Shown piece by piece: positions 7,946 through 16,828 of a DNA stretch of 64,000 nt; within the stretch, counting starts at the first letter, position 1; every line of letters starts with the position of its first letter. The notes beneath the pieces were generated by a model. The model saw only the letters and a program-made list of their open reading frames with translations, made no database searches and was not told the DNA's origin. The stretch lies in assembly GCA_963728355.1 (NCBI GenBank), contig CAVSJQ010000013.1:1-64000 (forward strand), in the 5' to 3' direction. The position numbers were made by a program, and so were the translations under genes. This DNA is from Sva-07 sp963728355 (lineage in GTDB: Bacteria; Actinomycetota; Acidimicrobiia; Acidimicrobiales; Ilumatobacteraceae).

Positions 7946-9226
7946 ATGGCTGATCTGCTCGCGCTGTCGTCACGGATCATCGACTCGGGTGTGGTCGACG
8001 AACCGGTGAATCGCATCACCAACGAGCTCTCGGAGGTGGCCGACGGTCTGGCCGTCGTCGAGAGTTTCTCGCATTCGGTCGTCCTCGATGCCGGCGAGGG
8101 TCTCGTCGCCTTCGATGCATCGCACGCACGCACCGGAACCGATGTCGCAGCGGCGATTCGTGGATGGACCTCGACGCCGGTCACGCATCTCGTGTACACC
8201 CACGGCCACACCGACCACGTCGGCGGCAGCCCGGCATTCGCCGAAGCGTTCGGCGACATGACGGTCGTGGGCCACACCAACGTGGAGCGTCGCTTCGACC
8301 GTTACGACTACACGAACGCCTGGAACGTGCGCATCAACGCCCGGCAGTTCGGCGGTGTGCGAGGCGACTTCGGCATTGGTGCACCCGGCGAGTTCATCCC
8401 GACCGCGACGTTGCGTCCCGACCACGTCATCGACGACGAGGGCACGCTACGCATCGGTGACCGCACGATCGAACTGCACCACGCACGCGGCGAGACCGAC
8501 GATCACCTCTGGGGATGGGACCCGGAGCGCAAGTGGGCCTTCGTCGGCGACTTCGTCATCTGGAACTTTCCCAACGCCGGAAACCCGCAGAAGGTCCAGC
8601 GTTATCCGATCGAGTGGGCGGCCGCGCTGCGCGACATGATCTCCCGAGAGCCCGAACTCCTCCTGCCGGCCCACGGCCTGCCGATCGAGGGGCGCGAACG
8701 GATCGCCACGGTGCTCGGCGACATCGCGGAAGCGCTCGAGCGGCTGGTCGCCGAGGTCGTCGACATGATGAACGCCGGCGAGGTGCTCGACACGATCGTC
8801 CACAGCGTCCATGTTCCCGACGACGTGCTCGCAAAGCCGTACCTCCGCCCGCTCTACGACGAGCCGGAATTCGTCGTCCGCAACGTCTGGCGTCAGTTCG
8901 GAGGCTGGTGGGACGGCGCCCCGAGCCGCCTCAAGCCGTCACCGGACGCCGTGCTGGCCGCCGAGCTGGCCAGCCTCGCCGGGGGAGCGTCGGCGCTGAT
9001 CGAACGGGCGACGGTGCTGTCCGACGCCGGCGATCATCGCCTCGCCTGCCATCTCGCCGATCTCGCGGGCTGGGCCGCTCCCGACGACACCGGCGTCCAC
9101 GCCGCCCGAGCGGTGGTGTACCGGGCCCGTCGGGCAGCTGAGACCTCGCTGATGGCCAAGGGCATCTACGCCGGCGCAGCCCGTGAATCCGAGGCGGTCG
9201 CCGAATCGGGTGATCGGCAGGATTGA
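7946..9226 (+). CDS. MBL-fold metallo-hydrolase, alkyl-sulfatase-like
   Basis: The metallo-beta-lactamase signature THGHTDHVGG gives H86, H88, D90 and H91 as zinc ligands, with further candidate ligands in RGETDDHLWGW and VGDFVIW. The region after about residue 270 (DMMNAGEVLDTIVHSVHVPDD...PLYDEPEFVVRNVWRQFGGWWDG) resembles the dimerisation/helical part of SdsA/BDS1-type alkyl sulfatases, so hydrolysis of a sulfate ester or a related substrate is plausible but unproven. The protein has 426 residues from ATG 7946, and no signal peptide is seen. It stands between rne and rplU, where no functional link is obvious. Confidence 0.8.
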   Translation: MADLLALSSRIIDSGVVDEPVNRITNELSEVADGLAVVESFSHSVVLDAGEGLVAFDASHARTGTDVAAAIRGWTSTPVTHLVYTHGHTDHVGGSPAFAEAFGDMTVVGHTNVERRFDRYDYTNAWNVRINARQFGGVRGDFGIGAPGEFIPTATLRPDHVIDDEGTLRIGDRTIELHHARGETDDHLWGWDPERKWAFVGDFVIWNFPNAGNPQKVQRYPIEWAAALRDMISREPELLLPAHGLPIEGRERIATVLGDIAEALERLVAEVVDMMNAGEVLDTIVHSVHVPDDVLAKPYLRPLYDEPEFVVRNVWRQFGGWWDGAPSRLKPSPDAVLAAELASLAGGASALIERATVLSDAGDHRLACHLADLAGWAAPDDTGVHAARAVVYRARRAAETSLMAKGIYAGAARESEAVAESGDRQD

Positions 9227-9262
9227 GCGGGCCGCGCGGGTTGAGCCGTCGGGATCCGGCGC

Positions 9263-9268
9263 TAGCAT
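9263..9268 (+). promoter_or_regulatory. Candidate -10 box for rplU-rpmA
   Basis: TAGCAT lies 11 nt before the rplU ATG, so any leader would be only a few bases. No regulatory leader for L21/L27 is visible. Confidence 0.35.
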
Positions 9269-9279
9269 CGGACAACGCT

Positions 9280-9588
9280 ATGTACGCAGTCATCGCCTCA
9301 GGCGGCAAGCAGGAAAAGGTGGCCCAGGGCCAGCAGGTACGAGTTGAACTGCTCGACGCCGACGAGGGCAGCGATGTGTCGCTGATCCCGGTCATGGTGG
9401 TCGATGGCAGCACCGTGCTCGCCACCCCGGACGAGCTCAAGAGCGCGTCGGTCACCGGCAGGATCGTCGGCCAGGTCAAGGGCCCGAAGATCAACGGCTA
9501 CACCTACAAACGCCGCACCAACCAACATCGTCGCTACGGCCATCGCCAGAAGTACCACCTGGTCGAGATCACCTCGATCACGGTCTGA
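9280..9588 (+). CDS. rplU: 50S ribosomal protein L21
   Basis: This large-subunit protein binds 23S rRNA next to L20. The 102-residue product starts MYAVIASGGKQEKVAQGQ, the canonical L21 N-terminus, and contains the conserved YKRRTNQHRRYGHRQ segment that contacts rRNA. An in-frame GTG 19 codons upstream is rejected because the family starts at this ATG. rpmA follows after 33 nt. Confidence 0.97.
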   Translation: MYAVIASGGKQEKVAQGQQVRVELLDADEGSDVSLIPVMVVDGSTVLATPDELKSASVTGRIVGQVKGPKINGYTYKRRTNQHRRYGHRQKYHLVEITSITV

Positions 9589-9621
9589 CCGGCACCGGCC
9601 CGATCCGAACGGAGAACACTC

Positions 9622-9879
9622 ATGTCAAAGACCAAAGGTGGCGGCTCAACCCGCAACGGTCGCGATTCCAACGCCCAGCGCCTCGGCGTGAAGGCCTTCG
9701 GCGGCAGCGACATCACCGCCGGCACGATTCTCGTGCGTCAGCGCGGCACGAAGTTCCATCCTGGCAAGAACGTCGGCAAGGGCAAGGACGACACCCTGTT
9801 CAGCCTGGTCGACGGCCGAGTGGAGTTCGGGCAGAGCAAGGGCCGCAAGACGGTCAGCGTGCTCCCCGTCGACGCCTGA
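9622..9879 (+). CDS. rpmA: 50S ribosomal protein L27
   Basis: L27 lies near the peptidyl-transferase centre. The 85-residue protein begins MSKTKGGGSTRNGRDSNAQR, with the characteristic Gly-rich flexible arm and NGRDS motif, and ends in the usual RKTVSV strand. GGAG is placed 7 nt before the ATG. In most bacteria obgE follows rpmA; here a strong terminator and a convergent pckG follow instead. Confidence 0.97.
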   Translation: MSKTKGGGSTRNGRDSNAQRLGVKAFGGSDITAGTILVRQRGTKFHPGKNVGKGKDDTLFSLVDGRVEFGQSKGRKTVSVLPVDA

Positions 9880-9904
9880 TCATCGCCCAACCGATCTGAA
9901 CGCC

Positions 9905-9937
9905 GAACCGGCCGGGGCATTCTGCCCCGGCCGGTTC
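9905..9937 (+). terminator. Strong hairpin terminator after rpmA
   Basis: A perfect 15-bp stem (GAACCGGCCGGGGCA and its complement) closes on a TTC loop 25 nt after the rpmA stop. No T tract follows. It is the clearest terminator of the window. Confidence 0.8.
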
Positions 9938-9950
9938 GCGTCCAGGCCCC

Positions 9951-10060
9951 ATGAGCGAAAAGCCGGTATCTGGGCGCGTCGCTCATCGCTTCCGTCGAGG
10001 TGCTGCGAGCGATGAGCGAAAAGCCGGTATCTGGGCGCGTCACCATCGCTTCCGTCGAGT
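9951..10060 (+). repeat. Two tandem copies of an interspersed repeat (family 1)
   Basis: A unit of about 49 bp starting ATGAGCGAAAAGCCGGTATC occurs at 9951 and again at 10012, a period of 61 nt. The first copy contains inverted ends ATGAGCG / CGCTCAT, so it can fold. A third, diverged copy lies at 46330-46371. The pair sits between convergent rpmA and pckG, where no gene is present (9880-10090). Confidence 0.7.
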
Positions 10061-10090
10061 TGCTTGGCGCAGCGAGGGGCTGCGGCCCGA

Positions 10091-11887
10091 TCAGGCGTTG
10101 GCGAGCTTGCCTTCGAGGTCGTCGACCTCGTCGTTGAGCCGATCGGGGAGGCGGTCGCCGAACTGCGCGAAGTGCTCACGGATCTGCGGGATCGCAGCCT
10201 TCCACCCGTCGACGTCGACCGACAGGATCGTGTCGAGGTCCGCCTCGTCGATCTCGAGGCCGTTGGTGTCGAGTGCTTCCTTCGTCGGGAGCTTGCCGAT
10301 CGGTGTGTCGATCGCATCGGCGTTGCCGTTCACCCGCTCGAAGACCCACTTCAGCACACGGCTGTTCTCGCCGAAGCCGGGCCACAGGAACCGACCGTCG
10401 TCGCCGCGGCGGAACCAGTTGACGAAGAAGATCTTCGGCAGCTTCGCCGGATCGGTGGCCTTCTCCATCGACAACCAGTGAGCGAAGTAGTCCGCGTAGT
10501 TGTAGCCGCAGAACGGAAGCATCGCCATCGGGTCGAAGCGCAGTTCGCCCTGGGTGCCTTCGGCGGCGGCGGTCTTCTCCGACGCCATGATCGACCCGAG
10601 GAACACGCCGTGCTCCCAGTCGTTCGCCTCGGTCACCAGCGGCACCGTGGTGCGACGCCGACCGCCGAACAGGATCGCCGAGATCGGCACGCCGGCGGGA
10701 TCCTGCCATTCGTCGGCGATCGACGGGCACTGCGATGCCGGTGCGGTGAAGCGGGCGTTCGGATGCGCCGCCGATGTGTCCATCTCGGGGTTCCAGGCGT
10801 TGCCCTTCCAATCGGTCGCCCGGGCGGGAGGTGTGTCGGTCATTCCCTCCCACCAGACGTCGCCGTCGTCGGTGAGTGCGGTGTTCGTGTAGACGCAGTT
10901 GCCCCACAGCGTGTCCATCGCATTGGCGTTCGTCTCGTAACTGGTGCCGGGCGCCACTCCGAAGAAACCGGCCTCGGGGTTGATCGCATACAGCCGGCCG
11001 TCGTCGCCGAACTTCATCCAGCAGATGTCGTCGCCGATGGTCTCGGCCTTCCAACCCGGGATCGTCGGGACGAGCATCGCAAGGTTCGTCTTGCCGCAGG
11101 CGGACGGGAAGGCGCCGGCGATGTACTTCGACTCACCCTCGGGGTTGGTGAGCTTGAGGATCAGCATGTGCTCGGCGAGCCAGCCGTCGTCGCGTGCCAT
11201 CACCGAGGCGATGCGCAGGGCGAAGCACTTCTTGCCGAGCAGCGCGTTGCCGCCGTACCCGGAGCCGTACGACCAGATCTCGCGGGTCTCGGGGAAGTGG
11301 ACGATGTACTTGTTCTCGGCGTCGCACGGCCACGGCACGTCCTCGGCGCCGTTCTCCAGCGGTGCGCCGACGCTGTGCAGGCACGGGACCCAGTCGCCGT
11401 CACCGAGCACGTCGAGGGCGCCCTGGCCCATCCGCGTCATGATCCGCATGTTGGTCGCCACGTAGGCGGAATCGGTCAGTTGCACACCGATGTGGGCGAT
11501 CGGCGAGCCGAGCGGCCCCATCGAGAACGGCACGACGTACATGGTGCGGCCCTTCATCGAGCCGGTGTAGAGCCGCTTCATCTCGGCGCGCATCTCGGCG
11601 GGGTCACGCCAGTTGTTGTTCGGACCGGCTTCGTCCTCGGTCAGCGAACAGATGTAGGTGCGGTCCTCGACGCGGGCGACGTCGCCGGGGTCGGAATGCG
11701 CCCAGTAGCTGTTCGGCCGCTTGGCCTCGTCGAGCTTGGTGAACGTGCCGGAGTCGACCAGCTCCTGGCAGAGCCGTTCGTACTCGTCGGCAGAACCGTC
11801 GCACCAGTAGATGTCGGCGGGCTGCATCACCGCTGCCCATTCCGAGACCCAGTCCTTCAGTCGCTGGTTGCTGGTCGTTCCGCTCAT
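10091..11887 (-). CDS. pckG: Phosphoenolpyruvate carboxykinase (GTP)
   Basis: The enzyme converts oxaloacetate and GTP to phosphoenolpyruvate, CO2 and GDP, the entry step of gluconeogenesis, in the cytosol. The 598-residue product carries the GTP-PEPCK hallmarks: the P-loop with reactive cysteine SAC264GKTN, the kinase-2/metal motif IGDDICWMK (D286, D287), and INPEAGFFGVAPGT. The size is normal. AGGAG lies 8 nt before the ATG at 11887. It is convergent with rpmA and follows the minus-strand rpmB and cold-shock-like pair at a 236-nt distance, so it probably has its own promoter. Confidence 0.97.
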   Translation of the reverse strand: MSGTTSNQRLKDWVSEWAAVMQPADIYWCDGSADEYERLCQELVDSGTFTKLDEAKRPNSYWAHSDPGDVARVEDRTYICSLTEDEAGPNNNWRDPAEMRAEMKRLYTGSMKGRTMYVVPFSMGPLGSPIAHIGVQLTDSAYVATNMRIMTRMGQGALDVLGDGDWVPCLHSVGAPLENGAEDVPWPCDAENKYIVHFPETREIWSYGSGYGGNALLGKKCFALRIASVMARDDGWLAEHMLILKLTNPEGESKYIAGAFPSACGKTNLAMLVPTIPGWKAETIGDDICWMKFGDDGRLYAINPEAGFFGVAPGTSYETNANAMDTLWGNCVYTNTALTDDGDVWWEGMTDTPPARATDWKGNAWNPEMDTSAAHPNARFTAPASQCPSIADEWQDPAGVPISAILFGGRRRTTVPLVTEANDWEHGVFLGSIMASEKTAAAEGTQGELRFDPMAMLPFCGYNYADYFAHWLSMEKATDPAKLPKIFFVNWFRRGDDGRFLWPGFGENSRVLKWVFERVNGNADAIDTPIGKLPTKEALDTNGLEIDEADLDTILSVDVDGWKAAIPQIREHFAQFGDRLPDRLNDEVDDLEGKLANA

Positions 11888-12034
11888 CTGGTGACTCCTC
11901 GTCGAGTGCCGGGGGTTGAGATCCGTGGAAGATGTCCGCGCGTCACGTCGACGACGACATCGATCTGTTGACTCAATCGTAGGTCGCGCGGCGTCGAACG
12001 GTGAAACAGAGCATCGGGTACAACGTCACGATCT

Positions 12035-12051
12035 CCCCGAATCGATCGGGG
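12035..12051 (-). terminator. Hairpin after the cold-shock-like gene
   Basis: CCCCGA and TCGGGG arms flank a 5-nt loop in the gap 11888-12123. It lies 73 nt past the stop of the minus-strand cold-shock-like gene and upstream of pckG, so it would separate the two transcripts. The rest of the gap shows no gene. Confidence 0.45.
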
Positions 12052-12123
12052 CAAACCCGGCTACGACGTCGGCGGCGCGACGGTGCGGACGTTCGGCGGG
12101 ACGGTGCCGGACGGTCGGTGGGC

Positions 12124-12345
12124 TCAGGCGCCGGGAGTTGCCATGTCGACCTCGGAACCGAGGCGCAGGCGCGTGGCGAAGCCGGCATCGTCGAGGTCGA
12201 ACACCACACGCTGGCCCTGGCGCAGCATGCGGAACACGGAACCGGCCAACGCGTCGGCGGCCAGTTCGTAATCAGCGAGGTCGGTGTCGGACATGACGAG
12301 TCCGTCGCCGGTGGCCGGATCGTAGGCCTTGATGACCCCCTGCAT
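12124..12345 (-). CDS. Divergent cold-shock-domain-like small protein
   Basis: The 73-residue product begins MQGVIKAYDPATGDGLVMSD and ends in FRMLRQGQRVVFDLDDAGFATRL. The order of strands matches a cold-shock/OB domain: the MxGxVK start, the turn with G-D-G, and the GQRVxF strand. However, the aromatic RNP1 and RNP2 residues that bind nucleic acid in CspA are missing. It begins nine bases after the rpmB stop on the same strand and is probably co-transcribed with it. A ribosome- or RNA-associated role is a guess from position and fold. Confidence 0.6.
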   Translation of the reverse strand: MQGVIKAYDPATGDGLVMSDTDLADYELAADALAGSVFRMLRQGQRVVFDLDDAGFATRLRLGSEVDMATPGA

Positions 12346-12354
12346 GACGAGGAC

Positions 12355-12546
12355 TCAGCCCGCCTTGACGATCTTGCCGGACTTGATGCAGCCCGTGCAC
12401 ACGTTGACGCGCTTGGAGGCGCCGTTCACGCTGGCGCGGACCCGCTGGATGTTGGGATTCCAGCGCCGCTTGGTGCGCCGATGCGAGTGCGACACCGACA
12501 TGCCCCACGACGGGCCCTTGCCACACACTTCACATTTCGATGCCAT
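12355..12546 (-). CDS. rpmB: 50S ribosomal protein L28, zinc-ribbon form
   Basis: The 63-residue L28 starts MASKCEVCGKGPSWG and keeps both Cys pairs (C5/C8 and C50/C53), the zinc-binding C+ form. Actinobacteria often hold a second, Cys-free copy that is induced on zinc starvation; none is in this window. AGGAG lies 6 nt before the ATG at 12546, which settles the start against a longer upstream frame. It diverges from the fakA-like gene. Confidence 0.95.
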   Translation of the reverse strand: MASKCEVCGKGPSWGMSVSHSHRRTKRRWNPNIQRVRASVNGASKRVNVCTGCIKSGKIVKAG

Positions 12547-12731
12547 TGGATTCTCCTGCAGCGCTGCCGGAAACCCGGCTCGATCACGATGGTGGTGCCC
12601 GACCGACGACTCCGCCTGTCGGGACAGCCATGAAATGCTACCAACTCGATCGGCCGGCCCCACGCTGCATCCCGCGATCCGGCCGGCGGGTTCGACGTGG
12701 TCGCTCTGGCGCCAAGCGTGACGCATTCTCG

Positions 12732-12737
12732 TAAGCT
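12732..12737 (+). promoter_or_regulatory. -10 box for leaderless fakA-like gene
   Basis: TAAGCT is followed by 8 nt and the GTG start at 12746. The divergent gap 12547-12745 must hold promoters for both this gene and rpmB; no other motif is clear in it. Confidence 0.45.
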
Positions 12738-12745
12738 CGTTCGCC

Positions 12746-14437
12746 GTGCCCACTCTGGAACGGTTGAACACCGCTGCGCTGCGCGAGACGGTCCGTACGT
12801 TTCGAGACGCTGTGCGCGAGCACGCGCACGGGCTCAACCGGCTGAACGTCTATCCCGTGCCCGACGGTGACACCGGCACCAACATGGCGCGCACGCTCGA
12901 TGCGGTGGTGGCCGAGATGGACACCGCTGCCGACGACGACCACGACGCGACATGCGAGGCGATCAGCCACGGGTCGTTGATGGGTGCCCGCGGTAACAGC
13001 GGTGTCATCCTGAGCCAGATCATGCGCGGGTTCGCCGGCACGGTGAAGGAGCACGCCGACGTGCAGGGCGCGAAGTTCGCCGAAGCGCTGCAGGCGGCGG
13101 CCGCCGGGGCCTACGACGCCGTGCTCAAGCCGATCGAGGGCACGATCCTGACGGTCTGTCGCGAGAGCGCAGAGGCCGCCAAGGTCGCCGCCGACGCCGG
13201 CGGCTCGCTGGTCGAGGTGGCCCGCGCTGCGCGAGCGGCCGGCAAGGTGGCGCTCGACAACACCCCTGAACAACTCCAGGTGCTCAAGGACGCCGGTGTG
13301 GTCGACGCCGGTGGCGCCGGCTTCCTCCTGCTGCTCGACTCGGTGCTCTACGTCGTCGACGGCGAGCCACTGCCCGAGGCAGAACCCGACGACGGGACGG
13401 CCGGTGCCGTCGGCGCCGCCTTCGACGTCGTGGCCCATCGGCATGCGGCGACGCCCGGCGAGCTCGACGTGAGTGAGCAGCGCTACGAGGTGATGTACTT
13501 CCTCGATCTCCCCGACGAACGGATCCGCGAGTTCAAGGAGCACTGGGGGGCGATCGGCGATTCGATCGTGGTGGTCGGCGGCGACGGACTGTGGAACTGC
13601 CACGTGCACACCAACGAGATCGGCGCCGCGATCGAGGTGGCGCTCGACCTCGGAGGGCGGCCGAAATCGATTCGGGTCAGCGATCTGTTCGAAGAGGTCG
13701 ACGAGGAGCACGCCAAACGCGAGGCCGAGCTGGCCTCGACGGCGCTGTCGGCGCCGGTCGCCGACGAGCTGCCGGCAGTGACGACCGCCGTCGTCGCTGT
13801 GTGCTCCGGCAACGGCCTCGTCGAGTTGTTCGCGCAGCTCGGCGTGCAGGGGGTCGTCACCGGTGGCCAGACGATGAACCCCTCGACCGCCGAGCTGCTC
13901 GAGACGGTGCAACGGGTCAACGCCGACCAGGTGGTCGTGCTGCCGAACAACAAGAACATCATCCCGGTCGCCGAGCAGCTCGACGCGCTCACCGAGAAGA
14001 CCGTCGTCGTCGTACCGACCCGGTCGATGCCCGAGGCACTCGCCGCGCTCGTGGCGTACGACGGTCATGCATCGGCCGAGGACAACGCCGTCGAGATGGC
14101 CGAGGCAGCGGGTTCGGTGGTGACGGGCGAGATCACCCGTGCGGTCCGCGACAGCACCAGCGGTGCCGGCGTGATCGTCGAGGGCGACTGGCTCGGTCTG
14201 GTGCGCGGCGACGGCATCATCGCAGTGGCACCGTCGGTGGAGGGTGCAGCGATGACGCTCCTCGAAGCGATCGTCGGCGAGACGGCCGAGCTGGTCACGG
14301 TGGTCACCGGCGCCGACGCCGACGCCGGGGTGACCGATCAGATCGTGGGCTGGCTCGGCGATCATCGCGGCAACGTCCAGATCGACGTGCACCACGGCGG
14401 CCAGCCGCTCTACCCGTACCTTTTCGGAGTCGAGTGA
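12746..14437 (+). CDS. DhaL/DegV-linked kinase, FakA/YloV family
   Basis: The N-terminal DhaL-like ATP-binding domain carries NVYPVPDGDTGTNM (residues 34-47), whose aspartates bind Mg-ATP, and GARGNSGVILSQIMRGF. The C-terminal half is the YloV/FakA extension (MNPSTAELLETVQ...VVVLPNNKNIIPVAEQ). In Firmicutes, FakA phosphorylates fatty acids bound to FakB (DegV-type) proteins for phospholipid synthesis. No FakB is nearby, but plsX and acpP lie 5 kb downstream in the same direction. The start is GTG; the stop overlaps the recG start by four bases (GTGA), so the two are translationally coupled. Confidence 0.85.
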   Translation: MPTLERLNTAALRETVRTFRDAVREHAHGLNRLNVYPVPDGDTGTNMARTLDAVVAEMDTAADDDHDATCEAISHGSLMGARGNSGVILSQIMRGFAGTVKEHADVQGAKFAEALQAAAAGAYDAVLKPIEGTILTVCRESAEAAKVAADAGGSLVEVARAARAAGKVALDNTPEQLQVLKDAGVVDAGGAGFLLLLDSVLYVVDGEPLPEAEPDDGTAGAVGAAFDVVAHRHAATPGELDVSEQRYEVMYFLDLPDERIREFKEHWGAIGDSIVVVGGDGLWNCHVHTNEIGAAIEVALDLGGRPKSIRVSDLFEEVDEEHAKREAELASTALSAPVADELPAVTTAVVAVCSGNGLVELFAQLGVQGVVTGGQTMNPSTAELLETVQRVNADQVVVLPNNKNIIPVAEQLDALTEKTVVVVPTRSMPEALAALVAYDGHASAEDNAVEMAEAAGSVVTGEITRAVRDSTSGAGVIVEGDWLGLVRGDGIIAVAPSVEGAAMTLLEAIVGETAELVTVVTGADADAGVTDQIVGWLGDHRGNVQIDVHHGGQPLYPYLFGVE

Positions 14438-16572
14438 ACGCACTGGCGTTCCCCGACCTCGCCGCCATCGACGTCGACCGGCTGAAGGGCGTCGGTGACA
14501 AGAAGCGGTCGTCGCTCGCCGCCATCGGTGTCGACAACCTGTTTGACCTCCTCACCTTCTATCCACGCCGATGGGTCGACCGGTCGAACGAGGCCCGGAT
14601 CGCCGACCTGGTGCCGGGGGAGGAGGCGCTGGTGTTGGCCACCGTTCGTTCGGTGACCAAGCGGGTGACCCGCAACCGGCGCACGATGGTGAACGTCAAC
14701 GTCGGCGATGGGTCGGGTCGCATGGAGGTCGTCTTCTTCAACCAGCCCTGGCGTGAGCGCCAGCTTCGCGACGGGCTGCAGATCGCGCTGTTCGGCAAGG
14801 CCGACGTCTATCGCGGGGGCCTGCAGATGGCCAATCCGGTCGTGGACCTGATCGGCGACCGGACCGGGCGCATCGTGCCGATCTATCCGCAGAGCGAGAA
14901 GGCCCAGATCAACACGTGGGAGATCGCCGGGTGGGTCGAGGAGGCGCTGCGGCGATGTCGCGAGCGCGGCATCGCGGACCCGGTGCCGTCGGAGGTCCTG
15001 CAGCGTCTCGGCATGATCGGTCGTTTCGACGCGTTGTCGAACATCCATCTGCCCGAGACCGTCCGCGACAAGGAGCAGGCACGGCGCCGGCTGGCTTTCG
15101 ACGAACTGCTGCGCGTGCAACTGGTGTTGGTGCTGCGCAAACGGGCGATGGAGCGTGATCAGCGTGGCATCGCTCACGACCTCACCGGCGATCTCGTCGA
15201 GCGGTTCCACGACGCCTTGCCATACCCGTTGACCGGAGCGCAGCAGCGGGCGATCGCCGAGATCGAGCGCGATCTCGCTGCACCGCACCCGATGCATCGC
15301 CTGCTCCAGGGCGACGTCGGTTCGGGCAAGACGGTCGTGGCGGTCGACACGATGATGGTGGCGGTGCAGGGCGGCCACCAGGCGGCCCTGATGGCGCCGA
15401 CGGAGGTGCTCGCCGAGCAGCACGCCACCGGGGTCCGGGCGCTGCTGGACGGCGTGACCGTGCCCGACCCGGGCAACCTCTTCGGCGACCGACCGCTCCG
15501 AGTGGAGCTGCTGACCAACCGCGTCACCGGGTCCGACCGCAAGGACGTCCTGGCCGGCCTGGCCGACGGTTCGGTCGACATCGTGATCGGTACCCACGCA
15601 TTGATCCAGGAGGCGGTGGACTTCGCCAGCCTCGGCGCCGTCGTGGTCGACGAGCAGCATCGCTTCGGCGTCGAGCAGCGCGCGGCGCTCAGAGCCAAGA
15701 CCGTCGGAGGTGCCGTCCCCGACATGCTGGTGATGACGGCGACGCCGATCCCACGTACGGCCGCGATGACGGTGTACGGCGATCTCGACGTCAGCGTCCT
15801 CGACGAACTTCCCCCCGGCCGCACCCCGATCGTCACCCGGTGGGCCGACGGACCGCTGCTCGAGGCCGAAGTGTGGGCCGACGTGCGCAGCGAGGTCGCC
15901 GCAGGCCGTCAGGCCTACGTGGTCTGTCCGCTGATCGGCGAGAGCGAGAAACTCGAAGTCGCGTCGGCAGAGGAGACGTTCGAGCGGTTGGCCGGCGACG
16001 AGCTGGCGGGGTTGCGACTCGGGCTGTTGCACGGTCGTCTGACCCCGGCCGAGAAGGAGGCGACGATGGATTCGTTCCGCGCTGGTGAGCTCGACGTGCT
16101 CGTCGCCACGACCGTGATCGAGGTGGGTGTCGACGTCCCCAACGCCACGGTCATGGTGATCCTCGACGCCGACCGGTTCGGCATCGCCCAGCTGCACCAG
16201 CTGCGCGGCCGCGTGGGGCGCGGGGTGCATCCGTCGACCTGCTGGCTCGTCACCCAGCAACGCGACGAGCCGGGCGACCCGATCGGCAATCCGCGAGTGG
16301 AGGCACTCGTGGGCACCACCGATGGCTTCGAACTCGCGGAGATCGACCTCGACCTGCGCGGCGAGGGCACGCTGATGTCGACGTCCCAGAAGGGCCGCAG
16401 CGACCTCAAGCTGGCGTCGCTGCGTCGTGACCGCAACCTGGTGGAACTCGCCCGCGAGGCCGCCTTCGAGATCGTCGACGCCGACCCGGAACTCGTTGCG
16501 CACCCGGAACTGGCCGTCGAACTGGCGATGATCTTCAGCGAGTCCGACGAGGAGTTCCTCGCCAAGAGCTGA
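14434..16572 (+). CDS. recG: ATP-dependent DNA helicase RecG
   Basis: RecG remodels stalled replication forks and branched recombination intermediates. An N-terminal wedge/OB domain (about residues 60-170) precedes two helicase domains. Visible motifs are Walker A GDVGSGKT (293-300), DEQH (406-409), the TATPIPRT motif III region, and RGRVGRG of motif VI. The 712-residue length is typical. The GTG at 14434 overlaps the preceding stop and gives the expected N-terminus; the frame is open much further upstream but overlaps the fakA-like gene there. Confidence 0.96.
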   Translation: MNALAFPDLAAIDVDRLKGVGDKKRSSLAAIGVDNLFDLLTFYPRRWVDRSNEARIADLVPGEEALVLATVRSVTKRVTRNRRTMVNVNVGDGSGRMEVVFFNQPWRERQLRDGLQIALFGKADVYRGGLQMANPVVDLIGDRTGRIVPIYPQSEKAQINTWEIAGWVEEALRRCRERGIADPVPSEVLQRLGMIGRFDALSNIHLPETVRDKEQARRRLAFDELLRVQLVLVLRKRAMERDQRGIAHDLTGDLVERFHDALPYPLTGAQQRAIAEIERDLAAPHPMHRLLQGDVGSGKTVVAVDTMMVAVQGGHQAALMAPTEVLAEQHATGVRALLDGVTVPDPGNLFGDRPLRVELLTNRVTGSDRKDVLAGLADGSVDIVIGTHALIQEAVDFASLGAVVVDEQHRFGVEQRAALRAKTVGGAVPDMLVMTATPIPRTAAMTVYGDLDVSVLDELPPGRTPIVTRWADGPLLEAEVWADVRSEVAAGRQAYVVCPLIGESEKLEVASAEETFERLAGDELAGLRLGLLHGRLTPAEKEATMDSFRAGELDVLVATTVIEVGVDVPNATVMVILDADRFGIAQLHQLRGRVGRGVHPSTCWLVTQQRDEPGDPIGNPRVEALVGTTDGFELAEIDLDLRGEGTLMSTSQKGRSDLKLASLRRDRNLVELAREAAFEIVDADPELVAHPELAVELAMIFSESDEEFLAKS

Positions 16573-16583
16573 CCGGAGCTCGA

Positions 16584-16772
16584 TCAGTCGCCACGAGCGA
16601 CTTCGGCGTCGTCCTCGTCGGACATCACGATGTCCCAGCGGTCGAGACAGTCCTCGCAGCGGTAGGCGACCACGTCGCCCGGTTCCCAGATCCCGTCCTC
16701 CGGTGGGTGGGTCAGCAGGAAGCAGCGGCCACCGCAGTCGACGCAGATGATCTGTGGTGTCGGTGAGAGCAC
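16584..16772 (-). CDS. Small zinc-ribbon protein of unknown function
   Basis: The 62-residue acidic protein has two Cys pairs, CVDCGGRC near the N-terminus and CEDC in the second half, consistent with one zinc ribbon. It is convergent with recG and divergent from rsmD. The start is GTG at 16772. Codon use fits the neighbourhood. I do not recognise a named family; a DNA/RNA-binding or regulatory role is possible. Confidence 0.7.
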   Translation of the reverse strand: MLSPTPQIICVDCGGRCFLLTHPPEDGIWEPGDVVAYRCEDCLDRWDIVMSDEDDAEVARGD

Positions 16773-16815
16773 GGCCCCAGTCTTGCCGGTCGGCGCGGCC
16801 GCTCGCGACCGCTCC

Positions 16816-16821
16816 TATCCT
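16816..16821 (+). promoter_or_regulatory. -10 box for leaderless rsmD
   Basis: TATCCT is followed by 7 nt and ATG 16829. This rules in the start chosen for rsmD against a longer frame that opens at 16754. Confidence 0.5.
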
Positions 16822-16828
16822 CGACACG

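Noticed and set aside
9951..10060. Possible CRISPR array from two repeats 61 nt apart
   Set aside because: There are only two units, the supposed spacer is short and partly repeated, and a single similar unit occurs 36 kb away. It is an interspersed repeat.
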